Shown: piece by piece, positions 11,915-23,175 of the stretch
Numbering within the stretch: the stretch's first letter is position 1
Layout of the letters: each line of letters begins with the position of its first letter
Assembly: GCA_022385805.1 (NCBI GenBank)
Contig: MU277695.1
Coordinates: 106,981 to 170,980 of the forward strand
From: Pilatotrama ljubarskyi
Taxonomy: Eukaryota; Basidiomycota; Agaricomycetes; Polyporales; Polyporaceae
Direction: 5' to 3'
DNA: 64,000 bases
Translations under genes and position numbers: made by a program
Notes under the pieces: generated by a model
Seen by the model: the letters and a program-made list of their open reading frames with translations, nothing else
Told to the model about the DNA's origin: nothing
Databases searched by the model: none

Positions 11915-13238
11915 GGCGCGTAGAGAGAGAAAGGACGAGGTGGTAAAGAGCGAAGGGAGTGGCCGAGGCAGTCTATAAGACGCGGGTCTAGTGATGGGCG
12001 CTGGAAGAGAAGCGAGTGGGTGTCGGTGGCTGAAAACGCACGTTCGTCGACGCTCTCCAGCGACTCCACCCGGCGAGTGTGGTGCGCTCGACAAGCTCGG
12101 CCTCCCTTCCGTAAAATCTCTTTTCCTTTCTTGGCATGCGGTCCCTCTGATCCCCCGACCCCCGCACCGCCACTGCCCCTCCAGCCTTGGCCATCCCGGA
12201 TATCCCACTCTCGCCCTTCCAGCGCAATCCGATAGCTCTGTGCACTGCTCAAATTTCAGGCCAAGCCGGTACTGCTAGTCGGACAAGACCGTTGAAAGAT
12301 GTAGCCATCCACGTACCTGACAGAGCTACGCCACCAGAAGGATTGCTCACGCAGCCCGCTATGCGACCGCGCCATCCAGTCGTGCGTGGAAGAGGCTTGT
12401 CCGGACATGAACACACAAACCCAAACTATCCAAACGACAGAACAGCCGTCGACCCGCGTCGCGCGCGGACTAGGTTTGGGAGCGCTCGTACCGGGAACGT
12501 ACCTGCCTGCGTCATCTCGTCCTTACCCTGCCAGAGCAGATCCCCCTGCGCGGCTGCGCCGAGCCTTCCCCCAACGCTACGTCGGTGAGTTATCGATATG
12601 TGGCTTGGCGGATCATGTGAAATGACTGCTTCTACGGATCTTTGTATTTGGACCAGCGTACAGATGACCTGTAAACGGTCGGTGGGAGTCAACGCGTCGA
12701 TTCAAGCCCAAGCTTAGCCCACTACCAGCCATCTTTGATCATCGAACCTTTCTTCTCGTTGCGTCATGCTGGTGCGCCGTCATTGCGCGGGGCTAGTAGC
12801 ATACGATGCCACTCTCGAAACCGTCCAGGACGCAAGGTGCTCCGCCTCTCGAACTTACAGCTTACAGTCCTTCGCTACTGCGCCACGCACGTTCCTCGGA
12901 TTCACTGAGCCTGGATAGACGTCGCCAGGACGTCGCATACGTACGTTGTACCGACCGTCTGCGCATGTGAGCTGCCCGTACTACGCAGCGGGTGTCTTGA
13001 CCTGTGACCTGCTCTTACGTGGTGGCTTGCCGCTCGCAATGTTCCGATCATGCGTATGCGGTCGATAATTTCGCGGTCCATAATGCGCCTATCGAAGGCG
13101 CTGCCAACTTGGATATCATCAGTCCGTTCGCGCGCGCACGTCTGAACGATATTCGACTCAAAGGTTCTCTCAAAGCATGCGATGTGTGGCCAGGAAGTCG
13201 GCTCTGATGATTGGGACAAGCAACTCCCTCGTTGTTAA
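11915..13238. other. Intergenic stretch, no protein gene seen
   Basis: Upstream region of the phosphate transporter. Several open frames of 60-130 codons exist on both strands, but they overlap each other, lack splice signals and match nothing I know. Confidence 0.55.
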
Positions 13239-13331
13239 GCTGATATGGCCGAGTCGTTAAGGCGAGTGATTTGAATTCGTCTCAATATCACTTGGGCATT
13301 GCCCGCGTAGGTTCAAATCCTGCTGTCAGCG
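13239..13331 (+). tRNA. tRNA-Ser (anticodon TGA), with a short intron
   Basis: The 7-bp acceptor stem GCTGATA pairs with TGTCAGC (one G-T), with discriminator G at 13331. The D-arm (GGCCGAGTCGTTAAGGC) carries the B-like A-box, and the T-arm (GTAGG TTCAAAT CCTGC) is the B-box. A GGGC/GCCC variable arm is typical of class II tRNAs. The anticodon stem AGTGA/TCACT encloses TT-TGA-A plus about 11 extra nt directly after position 37, where nuclear tRNA introns sit. The anticodon depends on this folding; a shifted pairing would change it. Confidence 0.85.
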
Positions 13332-14066
13332 TCACTTTTTCTTGCTTTCTGGCGGCAGGGAGCCCGTTGGTGAAACCCACGAACGCAGCCGGACCATCCA
13401 TGTTATTCGTGTGCATTACACCGCTAGACGGTGGAATTTATAGCTCCCACAGGCACGGAGTGAGCTAAGAATACGCTCGATACAAGGCGCAAGAATTGGG
13501 CGCTTCTCCCACAGCTGTCGGTGTCCGTTATTCGTTTCCAGGCGGACTGCGGAATGCTCATGATGATGGAATTCGCCACGGCTGTTGTTGTATCTTTTGC
13601 CGGTGTAAAACGGAGGTGCCCGACGTTACAGGACGAGCATGGGTGCGTGGAGGACATGTCTGAAGCACTACCGGGCGGTCGAGAGGACAACACCGGCTTC
13701 CGGAGGATTCTGGAGGCTGACGAGGGCTGTCCGGACTCGCCGGCGGCTCGGGCGCAGGACGAATTCAGGGCGAGCGTCAGCGGCGGCGCGACTGCCGAGA
13801 AGGGTGAGACTTGGCATTCCGGATCAGTGGGGCTGGCCGAGGCAGGGCCGTGATTGGGCGGCGCTGCGAGCATTGCTGGCCGATTGGAACTCCGCTGCGA
13901 GCGGTGTGGCTGGTCGGGAGGGCGAGACGCTCAAAGGCTTGCCCAACGCCGTCGTCGTCGCCGCGCTGCGACCCCCTCCGCATCGTCTCCGCCGTCTTCC
14001 TCAACCCGCCCGCTCGTTTGTTCCTTCTGCTGTTTTGGCCCGTCGTCGTCTGAGGGTGGTCGAACC
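13332..14066. other. Intergenic stretch with one doubtful open frame pair
   Basis: A 149-codon minus frame (13424-13873) and a 110-codon plus frame (13521-13853) overlap; neither could be tied to a family or splice model. The last part is the presumed 5' leader of the glycosyltransferase. Confidence 0.4.
13336..13340 (+). terminator. RNA polymerase III terminator (T5)
   Basis: A run of five T begins four bases after the tRNA discriminator, as expected for a pol III stop. Confidence 0.7.
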
Positions 14067-15793
14067 ATGCTCCGGTTGACCTCGGACCACTTCCCAGTCT
14101 GTAAGTCCCTTGTCTCACCACCCGATCGTGCTAAGCACGTCGAGAGCGCGCTCACTCTAATTGACGCACTCTCTACTCTTCAGTTGTACCGTTTGGGGTC
14201 ATTGGGTACGCTCGCGGTGCTGTTCGCTATCCTCGAGGTTCTTTGTGCTGACAGCTCGCCAGCTTTTACCGATACTTGTGGTACCTAATACGTATAGCTG
14301 CTTCCCTCACCTACCGCCCCGTACCCCTACCGGAGAACCCGACCTACATCGCCGAGGAGGATGTCACCATTATCGTGCCCACCATCGATGCAGGAGAGGA
14401 GTTCAAGGAGGCAGCCCACAGCTGGCTTGTCGGCAAGCCCAAGGAGATTCTCATCATCACCGAGGAGAAAATGCTTGGCCCCCTCCAGGACCTTGCCAAC
14501 GCAGTCGACCCCGAGCGCATCCGCGTCCTGACCGTCCCCTTCGCCAACAAGCGTCTCCAGATGTCCCACGGCATCAAAAACACCACCACCGATATCATCG
14601 TCTTCGCCGACGATGACGCTATCTGGCCCCCTACCCTCTTGCCTTACGTTCTTGCTTGCTTCGAGGACCAGAAGGTCGGCGGCGTCGGTACTTCGCAACG
14701 TGTGCAGCCTGTGGGCGAGCGCATGACGGTCTGGGAGGTCCTCGCTGCCTTCCGTCTCTCCATCCGCAACATCGAGATCGCGTCGTCGACGCACATTGAT
14801 GGTGGTCTCCCTTGTCTCTCGGGTCGTACTGCTGCCTACCGCACGGTTATTCTGAAGGATCCTGAGTTCTTGCACGGTTTCACGCACGACTACTGGCTCG
14901 GGAAGTACCAGCTCAACTCCGGCGACGACAAGTTCCTCACGCGGTGGATGGTCAGTCACGGCTGGAGCACTTACGTCCAATGCTGCAAGGAGGCCGAGCT
15001 TCTCAGTACCATGAAGCCCAACTGGCGCTTCTTGAAGCAGGTGCTTCGTTGGACGCGCAACACCTGGCGCTCGGATTTGCGTTCTCTTTTCACTGAGCGG
15101 TATATCTGGACAGCGCACCCATATGTCGCGTACACTATGGTGAGCGCTCATGTGCCTAGATCTCCCCGCTGGTGTTCATCATTCGTTTCAGGTTGACAAG
15201 CTGTTCAACCCGTTCACGTTGCTCGCAGGACCCTGTCTGGTCGCCTATGTCGTCTACAAGTCGACGATCCCCGTTGACGAGGGCGGTTACCACTTGCCCT
15301 GGTGGTGAGTCGCGCTTATCGCAGCGGTTCCGATGAGTTGGTGCTAAGCGTCTCTCGCAGGAATGTCGTGATCAGCTACTTCGTTTGGTTATTGGCGACA
15401 CGGACGGCGAAGCTGCTTCCTCATCTCTGGTACCGGCCACAAGATATCATCCATGTCCCCGCCTTCATCCTATTCGGCTACTACTTCTCCATCATGAAGA
15501 TTTACGCACTATTGACGCTTCACGAGGTCCGTCTTCCCCCCCCTTTTCGGAATCAGCCATGCTGACCCAGACCTCTACAGACCGGTTGGGGTACCCGTGC
15601 GGGTATCGGCGATGCTCGGGCGGCCACTGCGGCGGCGGACGCGGGCAAGGGTGGCAGTGGCTACGTGGAGAAGCTCCCCGACACGCCCAGTTACCCTCAG
15701 CAACAATACCCGCAACAACCCTACTCCCCACAACCACAACAGCAGTACTACCAGCAGCCTCCAGTGGAGATGCAGACAGGATACGCACGGTGA
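14067..15793 (+). CDS. Family 2 glycosyltransferase, CPS1 / hyaluronan synthase-like
   Basis: Six exons give 474 aa: 14067-14100, 14184-14205, 14263-15139, 15192-15304, 15361-15526, 15581-15793. The start is the ATG that yields M-L-R-L-T-S-D-H-F-P-V-F before an N-terminal membrane helix. The cytoplasmic GT-A domain shows V-P-T-I-D-A-G, the metal-binding D-D-D (about 135-137, in F-A-D-D-D-A), G-D-D-K-F-L-T-R-W and an R-W-T-R-N-T-W block standing in for the QxxRW of processive synthases. Two or three C-terminal helices and a Gln/Pro/Tyr-rich tail follow. Relatives in Cryptococcus (Cps1) and other fungi make or help make a cell-wall or capsular polysaccharide at the plasma membrane. The actual sugar product here is unknown. 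Exon 5 ends at a GTCCGT donor. Confidence 0.88.
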
Positions 15794-16673
15794 CCATCCG
15801 AGCCATGCTTGCGAGGGTGTACGAGATGAGACGCCTACGACCGTTCCTTTCCTGGACTCATTACCCCAACCCGCTCCCTCCTCCCTGGCGTTCTCTGCTC
15901 CCTGGCCCCTGTCTCTTCCTGCCACATCGTCTACACTGCTATCTACGATACTCAGAATATACCCACCGTGTTCTACCCAACCCGGTGCATGGAGATCTAG
16001 CCGTCCGCCGTACCCGCTACGTACTAGCCACCCTCGCCACACGCAGCCCCGTCGCCGCCGTACCCGTCGCAATTGTAGCCCGCTACGCCCGCATCATCCA
16101 GGATAGTGTGCATGTAATATGTACAGTCTGACTCACCCTCAGGACACTTCACCTTCTCGATTCCCCACCAGTAGAGACGATCGCCCGCCGCCCCCGGGCG
16201 CCCTAGCTATCTAGGCCTGCTGCGTTCGACGCTGTCCGCTTCTCGCGCCCCTCTGGGCCGTCCGGGCTCCGGATCTGCAGGTGGCGTCCTCCGCAGGCCC
16301 GCAGCGCGGGCAGAACTTTACAACAGCATGGATGTTTACAGCACGCCTCACGTATCTATTCTAGTTGTCCCAGGTTCGGTGCCTTTTAGTTTTACATGCT
16401 GTTTTCTTCTCTTCGTTCGGTACGAGAATGGACGTTTCTTTTTGGGCACCGCAAATAGTAGAGGTTTGCAAACAGGTCTATCTGATTGCGTCGTGTGATC
16501 CAACAGATGCGCTGAGAGAAGGTGGATGATGGTCTACAATTCTAGGACTACCACTTCGACAGATACGCTCTCTCCGTTGTACCGATACAAGAATAACCAA
16601 CTTCTCAACTTCTCTTACAGACCGCCCATTTTCCTCTCTGCTTCCCTTCTTAGCACACGGTCCAAGCTACCTT
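15794..16673. other. Convergent intergenic region, no gene seen
   Basis: Holds the 3' flanks of the glycosyltransferase (+) and ADE6 (-). Only short unsupported frames are present. Confidence 0.6.
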
Positions 16674-19600
16674 TTACTCCCCACACCACTTCCGCGCGCT
16701 CTGAAAGAGCCTGAACCATGGCCCCGTGCCCTTCCACGCCTCCGCGAACTCAGGCGGATACCAGCTGTTGCTCTCCAGCGTGACCACCCGCTCCGGGTGC
16801 GGCATGAGCGCGAGCACCCGTCCGTCCGGAGTCTGCACGCCCGTAATGCCAGCCGGGCTCCCGTTCGGGTTGAGCGGGTACTTTTCCGTCGGCGCGCCAG
16901 CCGAGTCGACGTAGCGCACCCCTACGAGGCCCTGCTTCTCGAGAGCGGCCTGCTGGCCCTCCTTGCTGAACGCGACGCGGCCCTCGCCGTGGGCGACCGC
17001 GACGGGGAGCTTGGAGCCGGCCATGTCGCGCAGGAAGACGGAGCGGCTGGTGGCCTCGCCGGGGACGACCTCGACGACGCACACGCGGGCCTCGAACCGC
17101 TCGCTGCGGTTCGGCTTGAAGTCGGGCCAGTCCTGCGCGCCGGGGATGATCTCGCGCAGGTTGCTCATGAACTGGCAGCCGTTGCACACGCCGAGCGCGA
17201 ACGTGTCCTCGCGAGCGAAGAACGCGGCGAACGCCGCGCGCGCGGTCTCGTTCAGGAGCACCGAGTTCGCCCAGCCCTTGCCTGCGCCGAGGACGTCACC
17301 GTAGGAGAAGCCGCCGCATGCAGCGAGCCCGCGGAAGGACTCGAGCGAGACGCTGCCGCGAAGGATGTCGGACATGTGCACGTCGACAGCGTCGAAGCCT
17401 GCGGCAGTGAACGCCCAGGCCATCTCGACGTGCCCGTTCACGCCTTGCTCGCGGAGGATGGCGACCTTGGGGCGGCGGAAGAGGTTGCGGGAGGGGTGGT
17501 AGGCGAACCTGAGGTCGTAATAGATGCCCTTGAAGTCTGGCGATGTGATGAGCGAGAACTCCTCCTTGGCACCCTCTGGGTCGTCTCGCAGAAGTTGCAT
17601 GCGGTAAGAAGTCTCCGCCCATGCAGCCTGCAGATGCGCCCGGGTGCTACTGAACACCTCCCGAGATCCGAGGGAGAATCGGATGTTCTCGTTGGTGTTG
17701 ATGTGCCCGATGGTATGAATGGACGTTGGAGGGAAGCCACGCTGCGTGAAGAAGTAGGTCACTGCAGCGACATCGCTCTTGCGAACCTGCAGAACAGCAC
17801 CGAGCTCCTCGTTGAACAGCGCCGAGACATAGTCCGAGCTCCCAGTGATGGCCTCCAGGTTGACGTCCAGGCCTGTTCGTCCCGCGAACGCCATCTCCAC
17901 TAGGCTAGTGAAGAGACCGCCATCAGAGCGATCGTGGTAGGCAAGCACAACACCCGGTAGCTCTTGGCGGATAGCTTGAGACGCAACGAAGAAAGCCTTG
18001 ATATCTCTGGGATCGACAACGTCCGGCGCCTCCGAGCCGACCTGCTTGAATACCTGGGCGAGCGCCGATGCTCCAAGGCGCTGTTTACCTCTTGCGAGAT
18101 CAAAGAACAGCAAGACGGTCTGTTCGTCGAGATCGGTGCGGAGCTGAGGCGTCCAGGTCTTGCTAACATCCTCCACGGCCCCGAATGCGGTGACGATGAG
18201 GGAGAGCGGCGAGCTCACTTCATGCTTCCCCTCCCCATCCTGCCACTTCATGGACATCGACATGGAGTCCTTGCCGACGGGAATGCCGACGCCGAGGGCA
18301 GGGCAGAGCTCGAGGCCAACGGCCCTTACAGCGTCGTAGAGCGCCGCACCCTCTCCCTCCTTGGATGCGGCGCACATCCAGTTCGCGCTCAGCTTCACGC
18401 GGCCCAGATCACCGACATGGGCGGCAGCGAGGTTCGTAAGAGACTCCGCCACGGCCATCCTGGCAGATGCAGCGGCGTTCAGAATAGCCACTGGCGTGCG
18501 CTCGCCCATAGCCATCGCTTCACCGGTGAGCACGTCGAAGCCATATGAGGAGCGCGTCACTGCGACGTCGGCGACGGGAACCTGCCAGGGGCCGACCATC
18601 TGATCTCGTGTTACGAGACCTGTGATAGTGCGGTCGCCGATGGTGATGAGGAAAGACTTGGACCCAACGGAGGGAAGGCGGAGCACCCGGTCGACAGCGG
18701 CGGAAATTCGTGCAGACTCGTCGAGGCCCGGGAGATAGGTCGACAGATCGGTGTTGAACGCGATAGCTGGTGGGGCGACGTGCTTGTCCGTCCGATGCAT
18801 GCGAGGGGGTTTGCCGAAGAGCGTGGACATCTTGAGCCGGATGACATCCTGCTTGAGCAGGCGATCGGTGACCACAAGCTCATCGGAGTCGTTCGCTGTG
18901 CCGACGATGGAGAACGGACACCGTTCTCGCTCAGCCAGGCTACGGAACAATGCCTCCTTCTCCGGGGAGATGGCCAGGACGTAGCGCTCCTGGCTCTCGT
19001 TGCACCAGATTTCCATCGGCGACATGCTGGTGTCCGCGACTAGGACGTCTCGGATTTCGAAGGTAGCGCCCAGGTCGGAATCGTGGACCAATTCAGGGAG
19101 CGCGTTCGAGAGACCGCCAGCTCCGACATCGTGGATCGACTGGATTGGGTTTTCGTCTCCCAAATTGGTGCAGGCGTCGATGACCTGCTGGCAGCGCCGC
19201 TGCATCTCGGCGTTGTCACGCTGCACACTCGCGAAGTCGAGGTCGGCGGAGCCTGCACCGGAGACTTGACTGCTTGCGGCTCCGCCTCCGAGTCCAATGA
19301 GCAGCCCAGGACCACCAAGGACAATAATCTTCGCTCCAGCGGAGATCTTGGACTTGTGCGCAAAGGGCGGGCGAACATTGCCCAACCCTCCGGCGATCAT
19401 GATCGGCTTGTGGTATCCCCTGACTTCAGCCTTCCCGTCCTCCGAGGGAGGGACGCTCTCAGCAAATGTACGGAAGTACCCCGCCAGAGCGGGGCGACCG
19501 AACTCGTTGTTGAACGCGCTGGCACCGAGAGGACCCTCGATCATGATGTCGAGAGCGGACGCAATATGGGCAGGGCGGCCGAAGTCCGTCTCCCAAGGCT

Positions 19601-20744
19601 GCTCGAAGCCCGGGATGAGCAGGTTGGAGACGGTGAAACCGGCGAGACCCGCTTTGGGCTTCGAGCCACGCCCGACCGCACCTTCGTCTCGAATTTCGCC
19701 GCCCGAGCCTGTCGCTGCACCCGGGTAGGGAGACACGGCGGTAGGATGGTTGTGCGTCTCGACCTTGACGAGGATTGGCATATCCTCCACCTCACCATGA
19801 TAGAGATGTTTCGTCCCCGGGTTGGCCTGACTTTCAGCACTGTACGACACTGCGAAACGGGGGGCGCGGTGACCCTCGAAGACAGCAGCGTTGTCGGAGT
19901 AAGCCGAGATCGTCCCGGTGCCGTTGAGCTTCTCTGTGTTGCGGATCATCTGGAAGAGCGACGTGTCCTGAGCCTTGCCATCGATCGTCCAGGATGCATT
20001 GAAGATCTTGTGTCTGCAGTGCTCGGAGTTCACCTGCGCGAACATGAAGAGCTCCGCGTCGGTGGGATTGCGGTTGATCGGTGATGCCCCCGTCACATAG
20101 GCATCGATGAGGTAGTCGATCTCGTCCGGGGAGAGCGCAAGCCCGAGCTCCTTGTTGGCAGTAACGAGCCTCTGGCGGGCGCCCTCACCATCGCGGTCGG
20201 ACACGAGGTCAATCGTCCGGAGAGGACTGACTGCCTTGTGCGCAAAGATCGCTTCGGACTGCGGAAGGGACAGTTGAACGACCTGAGTCATGCGATCGTG
20301 AAGAAGGGGTGCGATACGGCCCAGATTCTCGGGAGTGATGCTGGTACCATCGCTAGTAGTGAAGACATATGCGAAGCCACGTTCAAGACGCTCGACATGC
20401 TCGCCAAGCCTGCAGATCGCGGCAATGTCTGTCGCCTTGCTAGACCAGGGCGACACCGAACCCGGACGGGGCAGGACAAAAGCGACGTTCTTGCCTGACT
20501 GGAGAGCTGACTGTGTGCTGGGGAGCTGGACGTGGTCCCCATACTCGAGCAGTCGATCGAGGACTAGACGGAATGGGGAGTCAGGCTTGGACAGTGCTTC
20601 TTCGGCGGAGGTCGATCGACATGCGACAAGATGAACGTAGACGGCATCCACAGAGGCAATTTTTGGGCATTCTCTCTGGATGTTCTTCAGCAGGACATCT
20701 CGTCTTGATCGGGAGACCGAAGAGCTTCCCGGGAGGACGAGCAT
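16674..20744 (-). CDS. ADE6: Phosphoribosylformylglycinamidine synthase (FGAM synthase)
   Basis: A single uninterrupted frame encodes 1,356 aa from the ATG giving M-L-V-L-P-G-S-S; the frame is open a little further upstream, but family members start here (yeast Ade6 is about 1,358 aa). This cytosolic enzyme turns FGAR, ATP and glutamine into FGAM, the fourth step of purine synthesis. The N-terminal substrate-adaptor region, two PurM-like halves ([23 protein letters not shown]) and the C-terminal class I glutaminase are all present. The nucleophile Cys is about residue 1187 in G-V-C-N-G-C-Q, with the His and Glu in M-P-H-P-E-R. No frameshift or missing motif. It is the only long intronless gene in a very intron-rich window. 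The 333-codon plus frame inside it is a shadow. Confidence 0.97.
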   Translation of the reverse strand: MLVLPGSSSVSRSRRDVLLKNIQRECPKIASVDAVYVHLVACRSTSAEEALSKPDSPFRLVLDRLLEYGDHVQLPSTQSALQSGKNVAFVLPRPGSVSPWSSKATDIAAICRLGEHVERLERGFAYVFTTSDGTSITPENLGRIAPLLHDRMTQVVQLSLPQSEAIFAHKAVSPLRTIDLVSDRDGEGARQRLVTANKELGLALSPDEIDYLIDAYVTGASPINRNPTDAELFMFAQVNSEHCRHKIFNASWTIDGKAQDTSLFQMIRNTEKLNGTGTISAYSDNAAVFEGHRAPRFAVSYSAESQANPGTKHLYHGEVEDMPILVKVETHNHPTAVSPYPGAATGSGGEIRDEGAVGRGSKPKAGLAGFTVSNLLIPGFEQPWETDFGRPAHIASALDIMIEGPLGASAFNNEFGRPALAGYFRTFAESVPPSEDGKAEVRGYHKPIMIAGGLGNVRPPFAHKSKISAGAKIIVLGGPGLLIGLGGGAASSQVSGAGSADLDFASVQRDNAEMQRRCQQVIDACTNLGDENPIQSIHDVGAGGLSNALPELVHDSDLGATFEIRDVLVADTSMSPMEIWCNESQERYVLAISPEKEALFRSLAERERCPFSIVGTANDSDELVVTDRLLKQDVIRLKMSTLFGKPPRMHRTDKHVAPPAIAFNTDLSTYLPGLDESARISAAVDRVLRLPSVGSKSFLITIGDRTITGLVTRDQMVGPWQVPVADVAVTRSSYGFDVLTGEAMAMGERTPVAILNAAASARMAVAESLTNLAAAHVGDLGRVKLSANWMCAASKEGEGAALYDAVRAVGLELCPALGVGIPVGKDSMSMSMKWQDGEGKHEVSSPLSLIVTAFGAVEDVSKTWTPQLRTDLDEQTVLLFFDLARGKQRLGASALAQVFKQVGSEAPDVVDPRDIKAFFVASQAIRQELPGVVLAYHDRSDGGLFTSLVEMAFAGRTGLDVNLEAITGSSDYVSALFNEELGAVLQVRKSDVAAVTYFFTQRGFPPTSIHTIGHINTNENIRFSLGSREVFSSTRAHLQAAWAETSYRMQLLRDDPEGAKEEFSLITSPDFKGIYYDLRFAYHPSRNLFRRPKVAILREQGVNGHVEMAWAFTAAGFDAVDVHMSDILRGSVSLESFRGLAACGGFSYGDVLGAGKGWANSVLLNETARAAFAAFFAREDTFALGVCNGCQFMSNLREIIPGAQDWPDFKPNRSERFEARVCVVEVVPGEATSRSVFLRDMAGSKLPVAVAHGEGRVAFSKEGQQAALEKQGLVGVRYVDSAGAPTEKYPLNPNGSPAGITGVQTPDGRVLALMPHPERVVTLESNSWYPPEFAEAWKGTGPWFRLFQSARKWCGE

Positions 20745-21385
20745 GGTGACCTTCACGAATCGAAGGCGGCAATGAGCAAAACATTCCGCTAGCATGAATG
20801 GCAGACGCACCGTCAACGCCTATTCTCACTATGCTTTCTTCTGAGCTTTGCAACGATGATTGCGGGATCTCGGACTGCTGGATGGCGAACGAACGGGACA
20901 AATCGTAGGCTACCGATCCGTTCGATCTCCCGGCCAGTCACCGTGGAGCCCGGGTCTCGCGCCTATGGACCAGTGCGTAAGTGAAGACCACGATGGTGAC
21001 TTATGCCAATGGCACTTACAGGGGGCGTAGACCGTGTGCAAGACGGTCAGTATCGGAGTATTGGTGGTCGACATCGAACACTCAAAGCTGCACCGAAACG
21101 AATTTTGTCTGCTTAATCTTATCTTATCAGGGAAGGGCTCCGTGAAAGTCGGAGATGGACCAATAAGTACTGCTTACGACAAGGATGTCGCCCTACGTGC
21201 CGGACTTCAGCGTATGAACTGCACGGTGACCGTTGGCCCAAGTTCTTTTGTCCGGTATGATAATTCAATGAAAGCGGTGAAGCACCATGTATGCGCTCCT
21301 GCTAATCTTCAGTGCTTACATAGCCTATACCAATCGTGCTGTAGTGGAACAAGTGTGTATGTCCCTTCGGGCTGCAGGCAGGTCT
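20745..21385. other. Intergenic stretch, no gene seen
   Basis: Upstream of ADE6 and downstream of the small minus gene. A 124-codon plus frame (21034-21408) overlaps the next gene and has no support. Confidence 0.5.
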
Positions 21386-22195
21386 CTACACTAAAACTCC
21401 AGGCTTGACACCTCGTTTACGTAGCAATTGCTGAAGTCGGTACTACAATGGCCCATATGTCAGTATCGTGCGGACTTGTTCTGCGAGGGACATGAAGGCG
21501 CACCTTGCCAGGATAATCCTCGGGGGGCGCGTACTTGACATGGATACTTACTGTGTTCTGTATCATCTCATTCCAACCCACGACCTGCAGAAATAGACTG
21601 TCTTCGTCCCATCCATCTGAAGCACTGCTGGGGACTGCAAAGTGCGGTACCATCCTCACTTTCGCTACGAAGTCGTTCTTCAGGAGGTTGTATGTCTCCT
21701 TGAAGAACTTGTAGTCCGAGTCCTGGAAGGGACGGAACTCCCAAGGCGGTGAATACGACGGATGCAGGATGTAAGCGTCAAACAGCATCTTCGCAAACGC
21801 CTGCTCGGACCCACTATTCACGCACTGCCAATTCTGTCGCAACATCTTGGAGACGTACGTGATATCCCATGCGGGCTACACCTTGTCTGCCCCATGCAGA
21901 TTGCCTCTCCGGCCGGTCGCCGAAAAGTATGACAACGTGAGGCGCAAGTACGGGACGTCCGACATGCATGGCATGACGGGGTTTTGGCGCCGTAGGGGAG
22001 TGGATGGGAGCTGTGTCCGGCCCAGCGCACCCATTCGGCACGCCTGAAAGATGTACGCTGAATCAAATCCGCCTACAATATCAGAACATGAGTAATACCT
22101 TCGATACAGCCCTCCGGGTCCCCCATGACGGTGGTATCATCTGATGTAGGGGTCATTAAAGGGCGTTCTTCGCTGGCCGGAGAGTGGGATGCCAT
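21386..22195 (-). CDS. Unassigned small protein
   Basis: Four exons give 221 aa: 22108-22195, 21882-22072, 21504-21833, 21386-21442. The third exon is strongly protein-like (many aromatic residues, H-P-S-Y-S-P-P-W-E-F-R-P-F-Q). The last intron (61 nt, CTGAC branch, TAG acceptor) restores a clean end with a basic K-Y-R-L-Q-Q-L-L tail. The first two introns would be only about 35 and 48 nt, which is short, so the 5' half may be mis-modelled or slightly decayed. Without the second intron a TAG interrupts the frame. No signal peptide or membrane segment. I do not recognise the family. Confidence 0.45.
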
Positions 22196-23175
22196 GGTAC
22201 AATGGTGTGATCTCAGGGAGGTTGTGCTAATCTTGAGGACGCACTTGCAGATGGCTTTATACACGATAAGCTAGGGTGGTGCGGGCTAGCGTTCACGCTG
22301 CATGACGTAGCGTGTACTCTAAGCAGAGTATGAGGATAGTGTTTGGAGGCCTACCGCACGATAGAGATGGAGTGGGTTTGATTTGCCAACACCGATACCA
22401 GCTGAGCGCGCGCCGGGCGGTAGGCCCAATGTTCGCGTTTTGAGCAATTCTACATCTACTGTCTGAGCAGAAAGCATGTTATTCAGGTGGCGCAATCCTG
22501 CTTATCGAGTCGTTGGGCGTACTGTAGAGCATCCTCGAGCAGTTAGCCCCGGACCCGGGCGCGATGACTGGACGCATCGTAATCAACGCAACGTACTGGG
22601 CGTTGTGAGCTCAACCTGACGCGTGACGGCTCGGATTTTCTCGGTCTCTCTGTATGTGCGAGAGGCAGAGTCAAGGTAGAGTTCTCCGCCTCTCGTCGGC
22701 GGGTCCATATGCAGGCCGCGGAGGCCCCGGACCGTTCTGCGGGCCGGAATCTGCCTGCGACACAGGCGCTTCGTACCCACTACAACCGACTCGGAGTCCG
22801 AGACTCTTCGAGTTGGATCACTGCTTCTCGAGCGACGAGCACTGAGCTTTCTCTAACACCCACATCAGTGCCTCGGACAGACAGAGAACGCATTCGACTG
22901 CGTGCAGGCCATTACTACTGCAGTGTCCTGGCGGACAAAGTGGCCAGGCTATGCGTTGCACTCGTTGCAACTGATCAACGGTCGTGTCAGTGCGTTCATT
23001 CACAATTCAACGTACCCCTCATTTCGGGATCTTGTGCTTCAAAGTCGACGCGGAGGTTGCTGTGAGCCAAACAGTTGTGATATGAGTTGTGATGACCCAT
23101 GACATCACCAGACAGCCGTAGCTTTGGCCTAGACGGTCACTTCGAACCAGCTTCCAAGCCCACCAGATCGTGATA
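22196..23175. other. Divergent upstream region, no gene seen
   Basis: Lies between the small minus gene and the WD40 protein. It is A/T-richer and holds only short overlapping frames. Confidence 0.5.

Noticed and set aside
13424..13873. 149-codon minus frame between tRNA-Ser and the glycosyltransferase
   Set aside because: A plus frame overlaps it; no splice, start context or homology that decides between them.
14327..15151. 274-codon minus-strand frame
   Set aside because: Antisense to exon 3 of the glycosyltransferase; no family resemblance.
16797..17903. 368-codon plus-strand frame
   Set aside because: Antisense to the glutaminase domain of ADE6; composition is the mirror of the real frame.
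19083..20084. 333-codon plus-strand frame
   Set aside because: Lies wholly antisense to ADE6 and is a codon-bias shadow of that gene.
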